Shown here piece by piece: positions 44,943 through 53,400 of a DNA stretch of 63,098 nucleotides (positions within the stretch are counted from its first letter, which is position 1; each line of letters begins with the position of its first letter). Position numbers and translations under genes: made by a program. The notes beneath the pieces were generated by a model. The model had not been told where the DNA came from and made no database searches. It worked only from the letters and a program-made list of their open reading frames with translations. The stretch lies in contig UQTE01000014.1 of assembly GCA_900543805.1 (NCBI GenBank), positions 1 through 63,098 on the forward strand, written 5' to 3'. This DNA comes from an uncultured Sutterella sp. (lineage in GTDB: Bacteria; Pseudomonadota; Gammaproteobacteria; Burkholderiales; Burkholderiaceae_F).

Positions 44943-45254
44943 TTAGAGCGTCGTCGTCTTGATGAGCATTTCCTCTTCGGAAACGCCGTTTTCGAGCGCC
45001 TGCTTGAACCACTTCGGACGGCGGCCGGAACCCGACCAGGAGCCTTCGCCGAAGGGATTGGCATACTTCGCGGGCTTGACGTCGCCGCGACGCTTGTTCT
45101 GATGCTGACCCAGGTCAGCAAGCGTAATGCCGTATTCCTTCATCGCGACGAGAATTTCGTCGACGAGCTGGGCGCGAACGGATTTGGCTTCGTTCTGGAG
45201 ACGTTCCATTTCTTCGTTGATTTCCTGCAGGCGGACGGCATTTTCAAAAGCCAT
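44943..45254 (-). CDS. H-NS-family nucleoid protein
   Basis: A 103-residue histone-like protein. The N-terminal coiled coil (AFENAVRLQEINEEMERLQNEAKSVRAQLVDEI) makes dimers and oligomers; the C-terminus KYANPFGEGSWSGSGRRPKWFKQAL is the AT-hook-like DNA-binding motif of betaproteobacterial H-NS (YxxPxxxxxWSGxGRxPxW). It silences AT-rich, often horizontally acquired DNA. The ATG at 45254 with GAGG upstream is preferred over the one at 45281. Confidence 0.94.
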   Translation of the reverse strand: MAFENAVRLQEINEEMERLQNEAKSVRAQLVDEILVAMKEYGITLADLGQHQNKRRGDVKPAKYANPFGEGSWSGSGRRPKWFKQALENGVSEEEMLIKTTTL

Positions 45255-45283
45255 GTGGTGAACCTCAATTAAAAAATGCATGA

Positions 45284-45303
45284 AAGAGGGAGCTTTTCCC
45301 TCT
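45284..45303 (-). promoter_or_regulatory. Hairpin in the hns leader
   Basis: AGAGGGA/TCCCTCT about 30 bases upstream of the hns start codon; its effect is unknown. Confidence 0.35.
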
Positions 45304-45401
45304 TGTGAACTGTGTGAATTCTAGCAGATTTTGTACGAAACGACGAAATGTATTTTTTTGACAAACATTACCGTTCGGTCGTTCTTGAATCGCGCAATAA
45401 A

Positions 45402-45477
45402 AAACGAAGCGCTTTCAGGAGGAAAACGCTTCGTTTCGGCTCATCGGAATTCGATCCCGGAGGATCGAATTTCCGAT
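45402..45477 (-). terminator. Tandem hairpins ending ppsA
   Basis: First a 15-bp near-perfect stem ATCGGAATTCGATCC / GGATCGAATTTCCGAT (45443-45477), then AAACGAAGCG/CGCTTCGTTT (45402-45436) followed by TTTATTG on the minus strand. The second is the terminator. Confidence 0.8.
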
Positions 45478-45487
45478 TGCCCCGCCG

Positions 45488-47857
45488 TTACTTGGCGAGA
45501 CGACGCCAGGTGTCGACCACCGTGTCCGGATTGAGCGAGATCGATTCGATGCCCTGCTCCATCAGCCAGGCGGCGAAGTCGGCGTGGTCGGACGGGCCCT
45601 GACCGCAGATGCCGACGTACTTGCCCTTGGCGCGGCAGGCCTTGATGGCCATCGCGAGGAGCGCCTTGACGGCCGGATCGCGTTCGTCGAAGGAGGCGGC
45701 GACGAGACCCGAGTCGCGGTCGAGACCGAGCGCGAGCTGCGTCATGTCGTTCGAGCCGATCGAGAAGCCGTCGAAGTATTCGAGGAACTGGTCGGCGAGG
45801 ACGGCGTTGGACGGGATTTCGCACATCATGTTGAGGCGCAGGCCGTTGACGCCGCGCTTCAGACCGTGGCTTTCCATGATTTCCGTGCAGCGGCGGGCTT
45901 CGTCGAGCGTACGGACGAACGGAATCATCAGTTCGACGTTGGTGAGGCCCATTTCGTCGCGCACGAACTTCATCGCGCGGCATTCCATGGCGAAGCATTC
46001 GGCGAACTGGTTGGAGATGTAACGCGAAGCGCCGCGGAAGCCGAGCATCGGGTTTTCTTCGTCCGGTTCATAGAGCGCGCCGCCGATCAACTTGCGGTAT
46101 TCGTTGCTCTTGAAGTCGGACATGCGCACGATGACCTTCTTGGGCCAGAAGGCGGCCGCGATCGTGGCGACGCCTTCGGCGATCTTGCGCTCGAAGAAGT
46201 CCTTGGGCGAAGCGTAGCCGGCCGAGAGGCGTTCGACGGCGTCGCGAAGTTCCGAGGGAACGCGCGGATAGTCGAGGATCACCTTCGGGTGGATGCCGAT
46301 GTTGTTGTTGATGATGAATTCGAGACGGGCCAGACCCACGCCCTTGTTCGGGATCGACTGGAATTCGAAGGCGAGCTGCGGGTTGCCGACGTTCATCATG
46401 ATCTTAACGGGGATTTCCGGAAGAGCGCCGCGGCGGACTTCTTCGACGGCCACTTCAAGGAGGCCTTCGTAGATGTTGCCCGTGTCGCCTTCGGCGCAGG
46501 AGACCGTCACCTTGTCGCCTTCGACGAGGCGTTCGGTGGCGTCGCCGCAGCCGACGACGGCGGGAATGCCGAGTTCACGCGCGATGATGGCGGCGTGGCA
46601 GGTGCGGCCGCCGCGGTTCGTGACGATGGCCGAGGCCTTCTTCATCACCGGTTCCCAGTTCGGGTCGGTCATGTCCGTGACGAGGACGTCGCCCGCCTGG
46701 ACGCGGTCCATTTCGGCGGCGGATTCGATGATGCGCACCGTACCCTGACCGACCTTCTGACCGATGGCGCGGCCCTGAACGAGGAGGCGGCCCTTGCTCT
46801 TCAACGAGTAGCGCAGCTGCACGTCGGCGCCCTTCTGCTGGGACTTCACGGTTTCGGGACGGGCCTGCAGGATGTAGATCTTGCCGTCGATGCCGTCCTT
46901 GCCCCATTCGATGTCCATCGGACGACCGTAGTGCTTTTCAATGATGCGGGCGAACTTGGCGAGTTCGATCACGTCTTCGTCGGTGATCGAGAAGCTGCGG
47001 CGGGCGTCGGCGTCGACTTCGACTTCGCGCACAGAACGGCCCGAAGCGCCCGTCGTGTCGAATTCCATCTTGAGGAGCTTGCTGCCGAGCGTCTTGCGGA
47101 TGATCGGATACTTGCCCGCTTCAAGCATGGGCTTGTGCACGTAGAATTCGTCGGGGTTGACGGCGCCCTGCACGACCATTTCGCCGAGGCCGTAGGAAGC
47201 CGTGATGAAGACCACCTGATCGAAGCCCGATTCGGTGTCGAGCGTGAACATCACGCCCGCGGCCCCCTTATCGGAGCGGCACATGCGCTGAACGCCCGCG
47301 GAAAGGGCGACTTCGGCGTGCGTGAAGCCCTTGTGGACGCGGTAGGAAATGGCACGGTCGTTGTAGAGCGACGCGAAGACTTCCTTCATGCGGGCGAGCA
47401 CCTGATCGATGCCGACCACGTTGAGGAAGGTTTCCTGCTGGCCGGCGAACGAAGCGTCGGGCAGGTCTTCCGCGGTGGCCGAAGAGCGAACGGCCACGGA
47501 AATTTCTTCCTGGCCGTCCTTGAGCCATTCGTAGAATTCACGGATTTCGCGTTCGAGCTCGGCGGGGAACGGAGCGGCTTCGATCCAACCGCGGATTTCG
47601 GCGCCGGCTTCGGCCAGGGCCTTCACGTCGTCGACGTCGAGCGTTTCCAGACGGGCGTGGATTCGTTCTTCAAGTCCGCTTTCCTTGAGGAAGATGCGGA
47701 AAGCTTCGGCAGTCGTGGCAAAACCGTCGGGAACGCGGATGCCGGCTTCGGTGAGCTGGCTCAGAAGTTCGCCAAGCGATGCATTCTTACCGCCAACGCG
47801 GTCCACATCGGTCATGCGAAGTTGACTAAAGGGAAAAACGTAACGACCCTGTACCAT
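45488..47857 (-). CDS. ppsA: Phosphoenolpyruvate synthase
   Basis: A 789-residue enzyme making PEP from pyruvate and ATP for gluconeogenesis. It has an N-terminal ATP-grasp domain ([15 protein letters not shown]), the phospho-His domain [26 protein letters not shown] with catalytic His, and a C-terminal PEP/pyruvate barrel with GFRGASRY and [21 protein letters not shown] seven bases before ATG 47857 sets the start. Its activity is expected to be switched by PpsR, encoded at 52465. Confidence 0.97.
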   Translation of the reverse strand: MVQGRYVFPFSQLRMTDVDRVGGKNASLGELLSQLTEAGIRVPDGFATTAEAFRIFLKESGLEERIHARLETLDVDDVKALAEAGAEIRGWIEAAPFPAELEREIREFYEWLKDGQEEISVAVRSSATAEDLPDASFAGQQETFLNVVGIDQVLARMKEVFASLYNDRAISYRVHKGFTHAEVALSAGVQRMCRSDKGAAGVMFTLDTESGFDQVVFITASYGLGEMVVQGAVNPDEFYVHKPMLEAGKYPIIRKTLGSKLLKMEFDTTGASGRSVREVEVDADARRSFSITDEDVIELAKFARIIEKHYGRPMDIEWGKDGIDGKIYILQARPETVKSQQKGADVQLRYSLKSKGRLLVQGRAIGQKVGQGTVRIIESAAEMDRVQAGDVLVTDMTDPNWEPVMKKASAIVTNRGGRTCHAAIIARELGIPAVVGCGDATERLVEGDKVTVSCAEGDTGNIYEGLLEVAVEEVRRGALPEIPVKIMMNVGNPQLAFEFQSIPNKGVGLARLEFIINNNIGIHPKVILDYPRVPSELRDAVERLSAGYASPKDFFERKIAEGVATIAAAFWPKKVIVRMSDFKSNEYRKLIGGALYEPDEENPMLGFRGASRYISNQFAECFAMECRAMKFVRDEMGLTNVELMIPFVRTLDEARRCTEIMESHGLKRGVNGLRLNMMCEIPSNAVLADQFLEYFDGFSIGSNDMTQLALGLDRDSGLVAASFDERDPAVKALLAMAIKACRAKGKYVGICGQGPSDHADFAAWLMEQGIESISLNPDTVVDTWRRLAK

Positions 47858-47920
47858 TTGTGTCCTCTTTGCCCGCACCACTCGGCTGACGGCAATACGG
47901 GCGTAGATTAAAAATACGAT

Positions 47921-47958
47921 GAAAGCGCAGGAGGCACCCAGTCCCCCGTTGCGCTTTC
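47921..47958 (-). promoter_or_regulatory. Stem-loop in the ppsA leader
   Basis: GAAAGCGCA/TGCGCTTTC, nine perfect pairs with a 20-base loop, 64-101 bases upstream of ppsA, followed on the minus strand by ATCGTATTTTTAAT. It resembles an attenuator-like terminator or leader element. Confidence 0.4.
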
Positions 47959-48269
47959 AGTTTCCGAGCGGATTGTATCACAGCGCTTTCTCCGTACCCA
48001 AGGCACAAAAGCGCCTCAAAGGGTGAGAAAACACAAGAAAGTCGACATTTTTTCGTCTCGGGCGTCTCAAACGTCCGCAAAAACGCGTAAAAATCCGCAA
48101 TGTGACGAACCTGCAACAAATTTGACGACGTTAAACGTCGCTTCTTCTCGTTTTCCCTTAATCCGTTCCGTGGAGACCGCGGATTTCGGCGTCGTTTGAC
48201 GCGAGCGGCGCGGGTCGGCGCCCTACAATGAAACGGTTCCCTTATTTCCTCACCGCGCCGAGGTACCGC
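47959..48269. other. Divergent intergenic region, ppsA/torD-like
   Basis: It contains the hairpin CGACGTT/AACGTCG near 48123-48140 followed by a pyrimidine-rich run. The promoters of both genes must lie here, but no box is clear enough to name. Confidence 0.35.
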
Positions 48270-48848
48270 ATGGTTACGCAGCAGGTCGAACAACTCGCCC
48301 GTCAATCCTATTTCGATGCGCTCGCCGAGCTCTTCGTCGCGCCCGATCACGCCGACACCTACGATCGTCTGCGCGACGCCCTGCACGCCGTCGCCGGTCT
48401 CGCCGCCGAGGTTGGGGTCGACTGCCGCGAGCTTGAAGCCGCGCTCGAAGACCCCCTGCCCTCGCCCGAAGAGGTCGCGGCCGAGTACGGCGCGCTCTTT
48501 TCCACGGGCGAAATCCCGCTTCCGCTCTTCGAGTCCGCCTGGACAGAGGACGCCGCGACGCCCGAAGCCTGCCGCGCCGCCTACGAAAAGGCGGGGCTCG
48601 GTCTCACCGGGGACTTCGGGATGCCTTACGACCACATCACGCTCGAATTCGCCTTCCTCTCCGTCCTCGTCTTGAAGGGCGCGGAGGGCGAAGCCGAAGC
48701 CTTCTTCGCGGCCCATCCCGCCAAGTGGCTTTCCGCCCTCTCGAAGGCGCTCGTCCATCACCCCGACGCGAAGTTCTTCCGCACGGTGGGGCTGGCGCTC
48801 GCGGCGATCGTCTCGATCGAACACTGGCGGCGCGAAGACCGCAAATAA
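48270..48848 (+). CDS. TorD-family chaperone (second copy type)
   Basis: A 192-residue helical TorD-like protein. The EVAAEYGALFSTGEIPLPLFESAWTED segment, with E-Y-x-x-L-F, and the PYDHITLEFAFLSVLVLKG segment match the DHIxxELEF motif of TorD/DmsD. It escorts a molybdoenzyme or related Tat substrate. The ATG at 48270 has GAGG six bases upstream; 48228 is possible. It is unlike the other TorD-like protein at 13095 beyond family motifs. Confidence 0.85.
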   Translation: MVTQQVEQLARQSYFDALAELFVAPDHADTYDRLRDALHAVAGLAAEVGVDCRELEAALEDPLPSPEEVAAEYGALFSTGEIPLPLFESAWTEDAATPEACRAAYEKAGLGLTGDFGMPYDHITLEFAFLSVLVLKGAEGEAEAFFAAHPAKWLSALSKALVHHPDAKFFRTVGLALAAIVSIEHWRREDRK

Positions 48849-48855
48849 CGAAAAA

Positions 48856-48930
48856 GGCGGCCGGAAATCCGAACCGCCTCCCGAAGAATCGACTTGGGGC
48901 TCTTTCCTTTCGAAGGAAGGAGCCCTTTCG
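48856..48930. terminator. Convergent terminators between torD-like and the Mn exporter gene
   Basis: GGCGG/CCGCC (48856-48880), then GGGCTC..TTCCTT/AAGGAA..GAGCCC (48897-48925) followed by TTTCG. Confidence 0.7.
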
Positions 48931-48934
48931 TTTC

Positions 48935-49501
48935 TCAACCGAAGTACGTGAGGACCGCGAGCGTCACGAAGACCGCCGCCGCGATGCGGCGCATCCACAC
49001 CATCGAAATCTTCTCGGCGATCTTTTCGCCGAGGTAGACGGCGGGCACGTTCGCGATCATCATCCCGAGCGTCGTCCCCATGATCACCCAGACGGCCTCG
49101 GACGCGTAGCGCGCCGACATGGCGATCGTGGCGATCTGGGTCTTGTCCCCCATTTCCGCGAGGAAGAAGAGCACGATGGTCGTCCAGAAGACGCCGTAGC
49201 GCTGCGCCCTCTTCTTGTATTCGTCGTCTTCGATCTTGTCGGGAATCAGAATCCACACGGCCATCGCGAGGAAGGAGACGATGAGGATCCAGCGCAGGAG
49301 TTCTTCCGAAATGAAGGTGGAGAGCGACGCGCCGAGAAGGCCCGCGAGCGCGTGGTTGAAGAGCGTCGCAAGGAGAATGCCCCAGATGATGGGCTTCGGA
49401 GCGCGAAAACGCGCGGCGAGAAAGATGGAAAGGAGCTGCGTCTTGTCGCCGATTTCGGCCGCCGCGACGACGGCGGTGGAAAGTCCCAGGGTCTCTAACA
49501 T
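48935..49501 (-). CDS. Manganese exporter of the TMEM165/GDT1 (UPF0016) family
   Basis: A 188-residue inner-membrane protein with six helices in two repeats, each with the E-x-G-D-K-T cation motif: AAEIGDKTQLLS and LAEMGDKTQIAT. The family exports Mn2+ (MneA) or exchanges Ca2+/Mn2+ for protons. A yybP-ykoY riboswitch in its leader is strong independent evidence for manganese. Confidence 0.94.
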   Translation of the reverse strand: MLETLGLSTAVVAAAEIGDKTQLLSIFLAARFRAPKPIIWGILLATLFNHALAGLLGASLSTFISEELLRWILIVSFLAMAVWILIPDKIEDDEYKKRAQRYGVFWTTIVLFFLAEMGDKTQIATIAMSARYASEAVWVIMGTTLGMMIANVPAVYLGEKIAEKISMVWMRRIAAAVFVTLAVLTYFG

Positions 49502-49596
49502 TTTTTATTGGATGGAGAGCGTCGAGCGGCTTGGGGGTCAAAACCGTAACGGCGCACGCGCTCCGGCCGCTCTTTCGCTCTTCGAAAGATCGGAGA

Positions 49597-49735
49597 CGTC
49601 CGCCGCAGGTCTTGCCGATGGAGGATTTCCATTGTCCGCGCCATGAAGACGGGGGTCTTTGTCTTCAAGCATGTTGACGCGGACGCCGCCGAGGGGCCGG
49701 CGGCAGGCTACTCCCCTGAGGAAGGGTGCACGGAT
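49597..49735 (-). promoter_or_regulatory. yybP-ykoY manganese riboswitch
   Basis: On the minus strand all conserved blocks appear in order: GGGGAGTAGCC (49716-49706), CGTCAACATGC (about 49679-49669), then a second arm ending in GGCAAGACC (49616-49608), closed by P1 arms on both sides (CCTCAGG and CCTGCGG, one mismatch). These are the Mn2+-binding loops L1 and L3 of the yybP-ykoY class. A downstream CTCCG/CGGAG stem (about 49557-49596) may be the expression platform for the exporter gene. Confidence 0.9.
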
Positions 49736-49822
49736 TGTAGCGGACTTTTCGGGATCCTTGCGCCGATACGTCCTCTTTTTTCGCTTTCCCGAAAGAAGGT
49801 GTGCGAAGTCGTCCCTGTCAAA

Positions 49823-49853
49823 CGGAAGACCTCCCGCTTCGGGGAGGTCTTCC
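49823..49853 (-). terminator. Hairpin terminator after the flavin reductase gene
   Basis: GGAAGACCTCCC/GGGAGGTCTTCC, twelve perfect pairs, then GTTTGAC on the minus strand. Confidence 0.7.
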
Positions 49854-49879
49854 GGACCGGGCGACGGAGGGTCCCGGGC

Positions 49880-50449
49880 TTATTCGACGTCGATCGGGTC
49901 GCCGATCAGATAAAAGCGCCCGCCCGCAACGTAGTGGAGCGTGCGCAGATCCTCGGGCGCCGTCTCGAACTTCCAGTGGCCGTCCTCGAAGACGCGGGGA
50001 TCGGCCCAGGCGGCGACGGCTTCGCCCACGAAGAGGTCGTAGGCCTTTTCAATGTGGGCTTCCGGAATCACCTTGTAGATGACGTAGGCGGCGCAACCTT
50101 CGACAAACGGAATGTCCCAGCCGTCCATCGTGAAGAACTTCGCTCCGCTCTTTTCGAGCTTCTCGGGTTCGTCGTTCTTGCTCACCGAACCGAGGTAGAG
50201 GGTTTCACGGGCGATCGCCTTCGTGGGGAGGGCCAGCGCGAAGTAGCCGCTCTTCTCGATGAGCGGGCGCGTGTAGTGCGTGCTGTCGACGCAGGCCGTG
50301 ACGCGCGAGGGTTCGATGTTGAGCGGGCACACCCAGGTGGCCGGCATCACGTCGGTCTTGCCTTCGTGGGCGGCCGAGACGAGGGCCGTGCCCCCGACGT
50401 TGAAGATGCGGTAGGCCTTGTCGAGGGCCACGGGCTTCAATTCCACCAT
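49880..50449 (-). CDS. Flavin reductase family protein
   Basis: A 189-residue FMN-binding split-barrel protein. VGGTALVSAAHEGKTDVMPATWVCPLNIEPSRVTACVDSTHYT fits the flavin site of the flavin-reductase/flavoredoxin family; SGYFALALPT and the ETLYLGSVSKND segment continue it. It reduces or carries flavin using NAD(P)H, as a helper to a monooxygenase or oxidoreductase; no partner is adjacent. AAGGAG sets the ATG at 50449. Confidence 0.87.
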   Translation of the reverse strand: MVELKPVALDKAYRIFNVGGTALVSAAHEGKTDVMPATWVCPLNIEPSRVTACVDSTHYTRPLIEKSGYFALALPTKAIARETLYLGSVSKNDEPEKLEKSGAKFFTMDGWDIPFVEGCAAYVIYKVIPEAHIEKAYDLFVGEAVAAWADPRVFEDGHWKFETAPEDLRTLHYVAGGRFYLIGDPIDVE

Positions 50450-50613
50450 TCTTTGACTCCTTGTTTCTTTACGTCGGGAGGGACGCCTCCCGACCGGGCA
50501 CAAAGATTGTAGCCGCACAAAAGCCTTCGCAAATGCTCCAAAATCGCCCGGCATTGCCCGATTCTTCCGTTTGTTACGTGCGGGGCCTTCTTTTCTTTAC
50601 CAAAAAGCGCCGT

Positions 50614-50637
50614 AAAGCCCCGTCGTTCAGGGCGGGG
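50614..50637 (+). repeat. Left-end hairpin with AAAG guide
   Basis: AAAG immediately followed by CCCCGTC-loop-GGGCGGGG; it recognises TTAC next to it at 50597-50600 in the single-strand transposition scheme. Confidence 0.85.
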
Positions 50638-50658
50638 ATAAAAGGCGCCCCTTCGAAT

Positions 50659-51066
50659 TCATTTCGACGGTGTGTTCTGTTGCCGGATGTATTGCTTGAT
50701 CTTTTCCAAAGGAGCTCCCCCGCAACTGGCGGCAAAGTAGGACGGCGACCATAGTTGTCCCTTGTGGTACGCCTTCTCCAATTCGGGGAATCGCTTTCTG
50801 AGCATTCGGCTCGTGACGCCCTTGAGGCTGTTCACAAGCGACGAGACCGACACCTTCGGCGGATAGCTCACCAGAAGATGAACGTGATCGCGTTCGCCGT
50901 CCAATTCCCGAAGCTCCGCGCCGAAGTCCCGGCAGACTTTTCCCGCCGTCTTCCTCATCAGTTCCAGATGCGGCGCCGTAAAGATCGACTTTCGGTACTT
51001 CGTCACAAAGACCAAATGTACATTAAGTTCGAAAACGCAATGTCTTCCAGTACGAATGCTTTCCAT
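50659..51066 (-). CDS. tnpA: IS200/IS605 Y1 transposase TnpA
   Basis: A 135-residue single-strand DNA transposase. The HUH motif is DHVHLLV and the nucleophile Tyr126 lies in KIKQYIRQQ. The NVHLVFVTKYRKSIF opening is typical. It is complete and of normal length, so the element could be active. It is transcribed away from tnpB. Confidence 0.95.
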   Translation of the reverse strand: MESIRTGRHCVFELNVHLVFVTKYRKSIFTAPHLELMRKTAGKVCRDFGAELRELDGERDHVHLLVSYPPKVSVSSLVNSLKGVTSRMLRKRFPELEKAYHKGQLWSPSYFAASCGGAPLEKIKQYIRQQNTPSK

Positions 51067-51098
51067 AATTCTGTAAGACCAAGTGGTATAATAACCAC

Positions 51099-52394
51099 AT
51101 GATCCTACGAAAAGCCTTTCAATTCAAGCTCAAGCCCGACGGAGCGACACACCGCAAACTTTCCCGGTTCTGCGGCTGTGCCCGTTTCGTGTACAACAAG
51201 GGGTTGGCTTGGAACAACGAACGGCGTTCGTCGGATCCGAACTTCAAAATCTCATACGAGAAACTTTGCGAACTTCTTCCGGAATGGAAGGCTGCCGAGG
51301 AAACGAAGTGGCTCGCCGAGTGCCACAGTCAGGTCCTTCAACAAAGCCTCAAGGACCTGATGCGCGCTTTCTCGAACTTCTTCGCGGGGCGTGCCGACTT
51401 TCCGAAGTTTCACAAGAAGTTTCACAACGAAGATTCCATCCGCTATCCGCAGGGTTTCAAAGTGGACGAGGCCCGCAGACAGATCTTCCTGCCGTGCGTC
51501 GGCTGGGTGAAGTACCGCCGCAGCCGTTTCATCGAAGGAAAGCCCAAGAACGTCACCGTCAGCCGCAAGGTTGACGGATGGTACGTCTCCGTTCAGACGG
51601 AGCGCGAAGTGCCGGATCCGGTTCACCCGAAGGCGGGCGACGAAGCCGGCATCGACATGGGCGTCGTGCGTCTCTACACCTGCTCGGACGGCACGTTCGA
51701 ACAGGGAGTCCGTTGTCTTCGCGACATGTCGGAGAAGCTTGCCAAGGAACAGCGTCGCCTCAAGCGGATGGTCAAGTTTTCCAAGAATTGGATCAAGCAG
51801 CAGCAGCGCATTGCCCGTCTCCACAAGACCGTGGCCGACAGCCGTCGCGATCTGCTTCAGAAAGCCTCGAACAGACTCTGCCAAAACCACGCAGTGCTCT
51901 ATCGCGAAGATCTGAAGATCAAAAACATGACCGCTTCGGCCAAAGGTACCGTTGAGGAGCCCGGCAAAAACGTGAAACAGAAGAGCGGGCTCAACCGTGC
52001 GATTCTGGATCAGGGGTGGGGAATGTTCTTTTCTTTCCTCAACGCCAAAATGACCGAACTCGGCGGTCTGGTGTTTGCGGTTCCTCCGCAGAACACCAGT
52101 CGGACCTGTCCCGTCTGCGGGGGCGTGTCAAAGGACAACCGCAAGACGCAGGCGAAGTTTCGATGCACGTCCTGCGGGTACGAAGACAATGCCGATGCCG
52201 TTGCTGCGGTGAACATTCTCGGGCGCGGGCAGCGCCTCAGAGCCTGTGGGGAGCTCGTTCCCGTGAACGTAGCTCAAGTGAGTCGATCTTCCCGCAAGAG
52301 AAGCGTCGTCCAGCAACAGGAACCCGTCGAAGTGACCGTTGACGGCCCCGCCGTCAACGGCTCAGTAGGGAATCACCGTCCTTCAGGGCGGTGA
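51099..52394 (+). CDS. tnpB: TnpB, RNA-guided nuclease of the IS608-like element
   Basis: A 431-residue TnpB. RuvC residues are Asp186 (AGIDMGV), Glu270 (YREDLKI) and Asp366 (DNADAVAAVNIL), near the equivalents of ISDra2 TnpB. The zinc ribbon is CPVCGG..CTSCG. The N-terminus FQFKLKPDGATHRKLSRFCGCARFVYNKGL is canonical. The last 60 or so residues, after the ribbon, are Arg/Val-rich and coincide with the DNA encoding the guide-RNA scaffold. All motifs are intact. Confidence 0.95.
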   Translation: MILRKAFQFKLKPDGATHRKLSRFCGCARFVYNKGLAWNNERRSSDPNFKISYEKLCELLPEWKAAEETKWLAECHSQVLQQSLKDLMRAFSNFFAGRADFPKFHKKFHNEDSIRYPQGFKVDEARRQIFLPCVGWVKYRRSRFIEGKPKNVTVSRKVDGWYVSVQTEREVPDPVHPKAGDEAGIDMGVVRLYTCSDGTFEQGVRCLRDMSEKLAKEQRRLKRMVKFSKNWIKQQQRIARLHKTVADSRRDLLQKASNRLCQNHAVLYREDLKIKNMTASAKGTVEEPGKNVKQKSGLNRAILDQGWGMFFSFLNAKMTELGGLVFAVPPQNTSRTCPVCGGVSKDNRKTQAKFRCTSCGYEDNADAVAAVNILGRGQRLRACGELVPVNVAQVSRSSRKRSVVQQQEPVEVTVDGPAVNGSVGNHRPSGR

Positions 52395-52423
52395 GGATGT
52401 CAAGCCCGAAGTCCGCGAGTCGA
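52330..52423 (+). ncRNA. Putative TnpB guide RNA (reRNA/omega RNA) with its resident guide
   Basis: In ISDra2-like systems the guide RNA is the 3' end of tnpB plus the right end, and its guide is the flanking DNA after the TCAA-type end. Here the scaffold would include the stem GTTGACGGC/GCCGTCAAC (52339-52358) and CACCGTCC/GGGCGGTG, and the guide would begin at 52404 with GCCCGAAGTCCGCGAG. The 5' end is unknown. Confidence 0.6.
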
Positions 52424-52464
52424 GTACAATGCTCTATTCTCTCTTCCGCGTTGATTTACCCATC

Positions 52465-53319
52465 ATGACCGAACTCGTTGAAGAACAAACCGAACATCCC
52501 ATCCGCCAGGTCTTCATCGTCAGCGACGGCACGGCCATCACCGCCGAAACGCTCGCGCACGCCATCACGACGCAGTTCCCCGACCTCGAATACCAACAGA
52601 CGCGCATGCCGTTTGTGAACACCGTCGAGAAGGCTCAGGCGGCGGCCGACGCCATCAACCGCATCGGCGTCGAATCGGGCACGCGTCCGATCATCTTCAC
52701 GACCTTCGTCGAACCCGACATCATGCGCACGTTCAACGAACACGTGCAGGGGCACATCATCGACCTCTTCCGCAAGTTCGTGGGACCGCTTGAAACCGAG
52801 CTCGGCATGAAGTGCGCCCACTCCGTGGGGCAGAGCCACCGCATCCGCGACGACGAACGCTACAACAAGCGAATCGCCGCCATCGACTACACCCTGCAGC
52901 ACGACGACGGTCAGACGAACCGCGGCCTCGACGAGGCGGACGTCATTCTCGTGGGCGTCTCCCGCTCAGGCAAGACCCCGACCTCGCTTTTCCTCGCCAT
53001 GCAGTACGGCATCAAGGTCGCGAACTATCCGCTCATCCCGGAAGACTTCGAGCGCGGTTCGCTTCCCGATGCGCTCCTGCCGCTTCGCCACAAGCTCTTC
53101 GGTCTTTCGATCCGACCCGAGCGTCTGAGCGAAATCCGCAACGAACGCCGTCCGGGGAGCCGCTACGCCTCGATCGAAAACTGCCGCGAGGAAATCTTCG
53201 ACGCGGAAAACCTCATGCGCCGTGAAGGCATCCGCTGGCTCAACTCGACGACGAAGTCGATCGAAGAAATTTCCGCGACGATCATGAGCGACCTCGGTCT
53301 TGACAAGCGCAAGGCCTGA
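52465..53319 (+). CDS. ppsR: PEP synthase regulatory protein (PpsR, DUF299)
   Basis: A 284-residue bifunctional kinase/pyrophosphorylase that switches PpsA off and on by ADP-dependent phosphorylation of a Thr near its catalytic His. It has IRQVFIVSDGTAITAETLAHAI, the P-loop GVSRSGKTPTSLFLA and the ERLSEIRNERRPGSRYAS segment. The start ATG at 52465 agrees with the family N-terminus, though no good ribosome site is seen. The gene begins 61 bases after the insertion element, which may carry or disturb its promoter. Confidence 0.95.
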   Translation: MTELVEEQTEHPIRQVFIVSDGTAITAETLAHAITTQFPDLEYQQTRMPFVNTVEKAQAAADAINRIGVESGTRPIIFTTFVEPDIMRTFNEHVQGHIIDLFRKFVGPLETELGMKCAHSVGQSHRIRDDERYNKRIAAIDYTLQHDDGQTNRGLDEADVILVGVSRSGKTPTSLFLAMQYGIKVANYPLIPEDFERGSLPDALLPLRHKLFGLSIRPERLSEIRNERRPGSRYASIENCREEIFDAENLMRREGIRWLNSTTKSIEEISATIMSDLGLDKRKA

Positions 53320-53343
53320 TCGGCGCTCATAGCTTTGTGAACG

Positions 53344-53376
53344 GGGCGCCCTCCTTTCGGATCGGCGCCCTTTTTT
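53344..53376 (+). terminator. Terminator of ppsR
   Basis: GGGCGCC/GGCGCCC with a T6 tract. Confidence 0.9.
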
Positions 53377-53400
53377 CCTCCTTCACCCCTCTGACAAGTC

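Larger units (their letters stand above)
50601..52403. mobile_element. IS608-like IS200/IS605 element with tnpA and tnpB
   Basis: The ends can be read directly. Left: flanking TTAC (50597-50600), guide AAAG (50614-50617) and hairpin CCCCGTC/GGGCGGGG (50618-50637). Right: guide GAAT (52370-52373), hairpin CACCGTCC/GGGCGGTG (52374-52393) and cleavage TCAA (52400-52403). TTAC/AAAG and TCAA/GAAT are the cleavage and guide tetranucleotides known for IS608. The element is 1803 bp and carries divergent tnpA and tnpB. The tnpB stop codon lies inside the right-end hairpin. Confidence 0.9.

Noticed and set aside
45584..47911. A 775-residue open frame on the plus strand opposite ppsA
   Set aside because: PpsA is unmistakable on the other strand; the plus frame has no domain.
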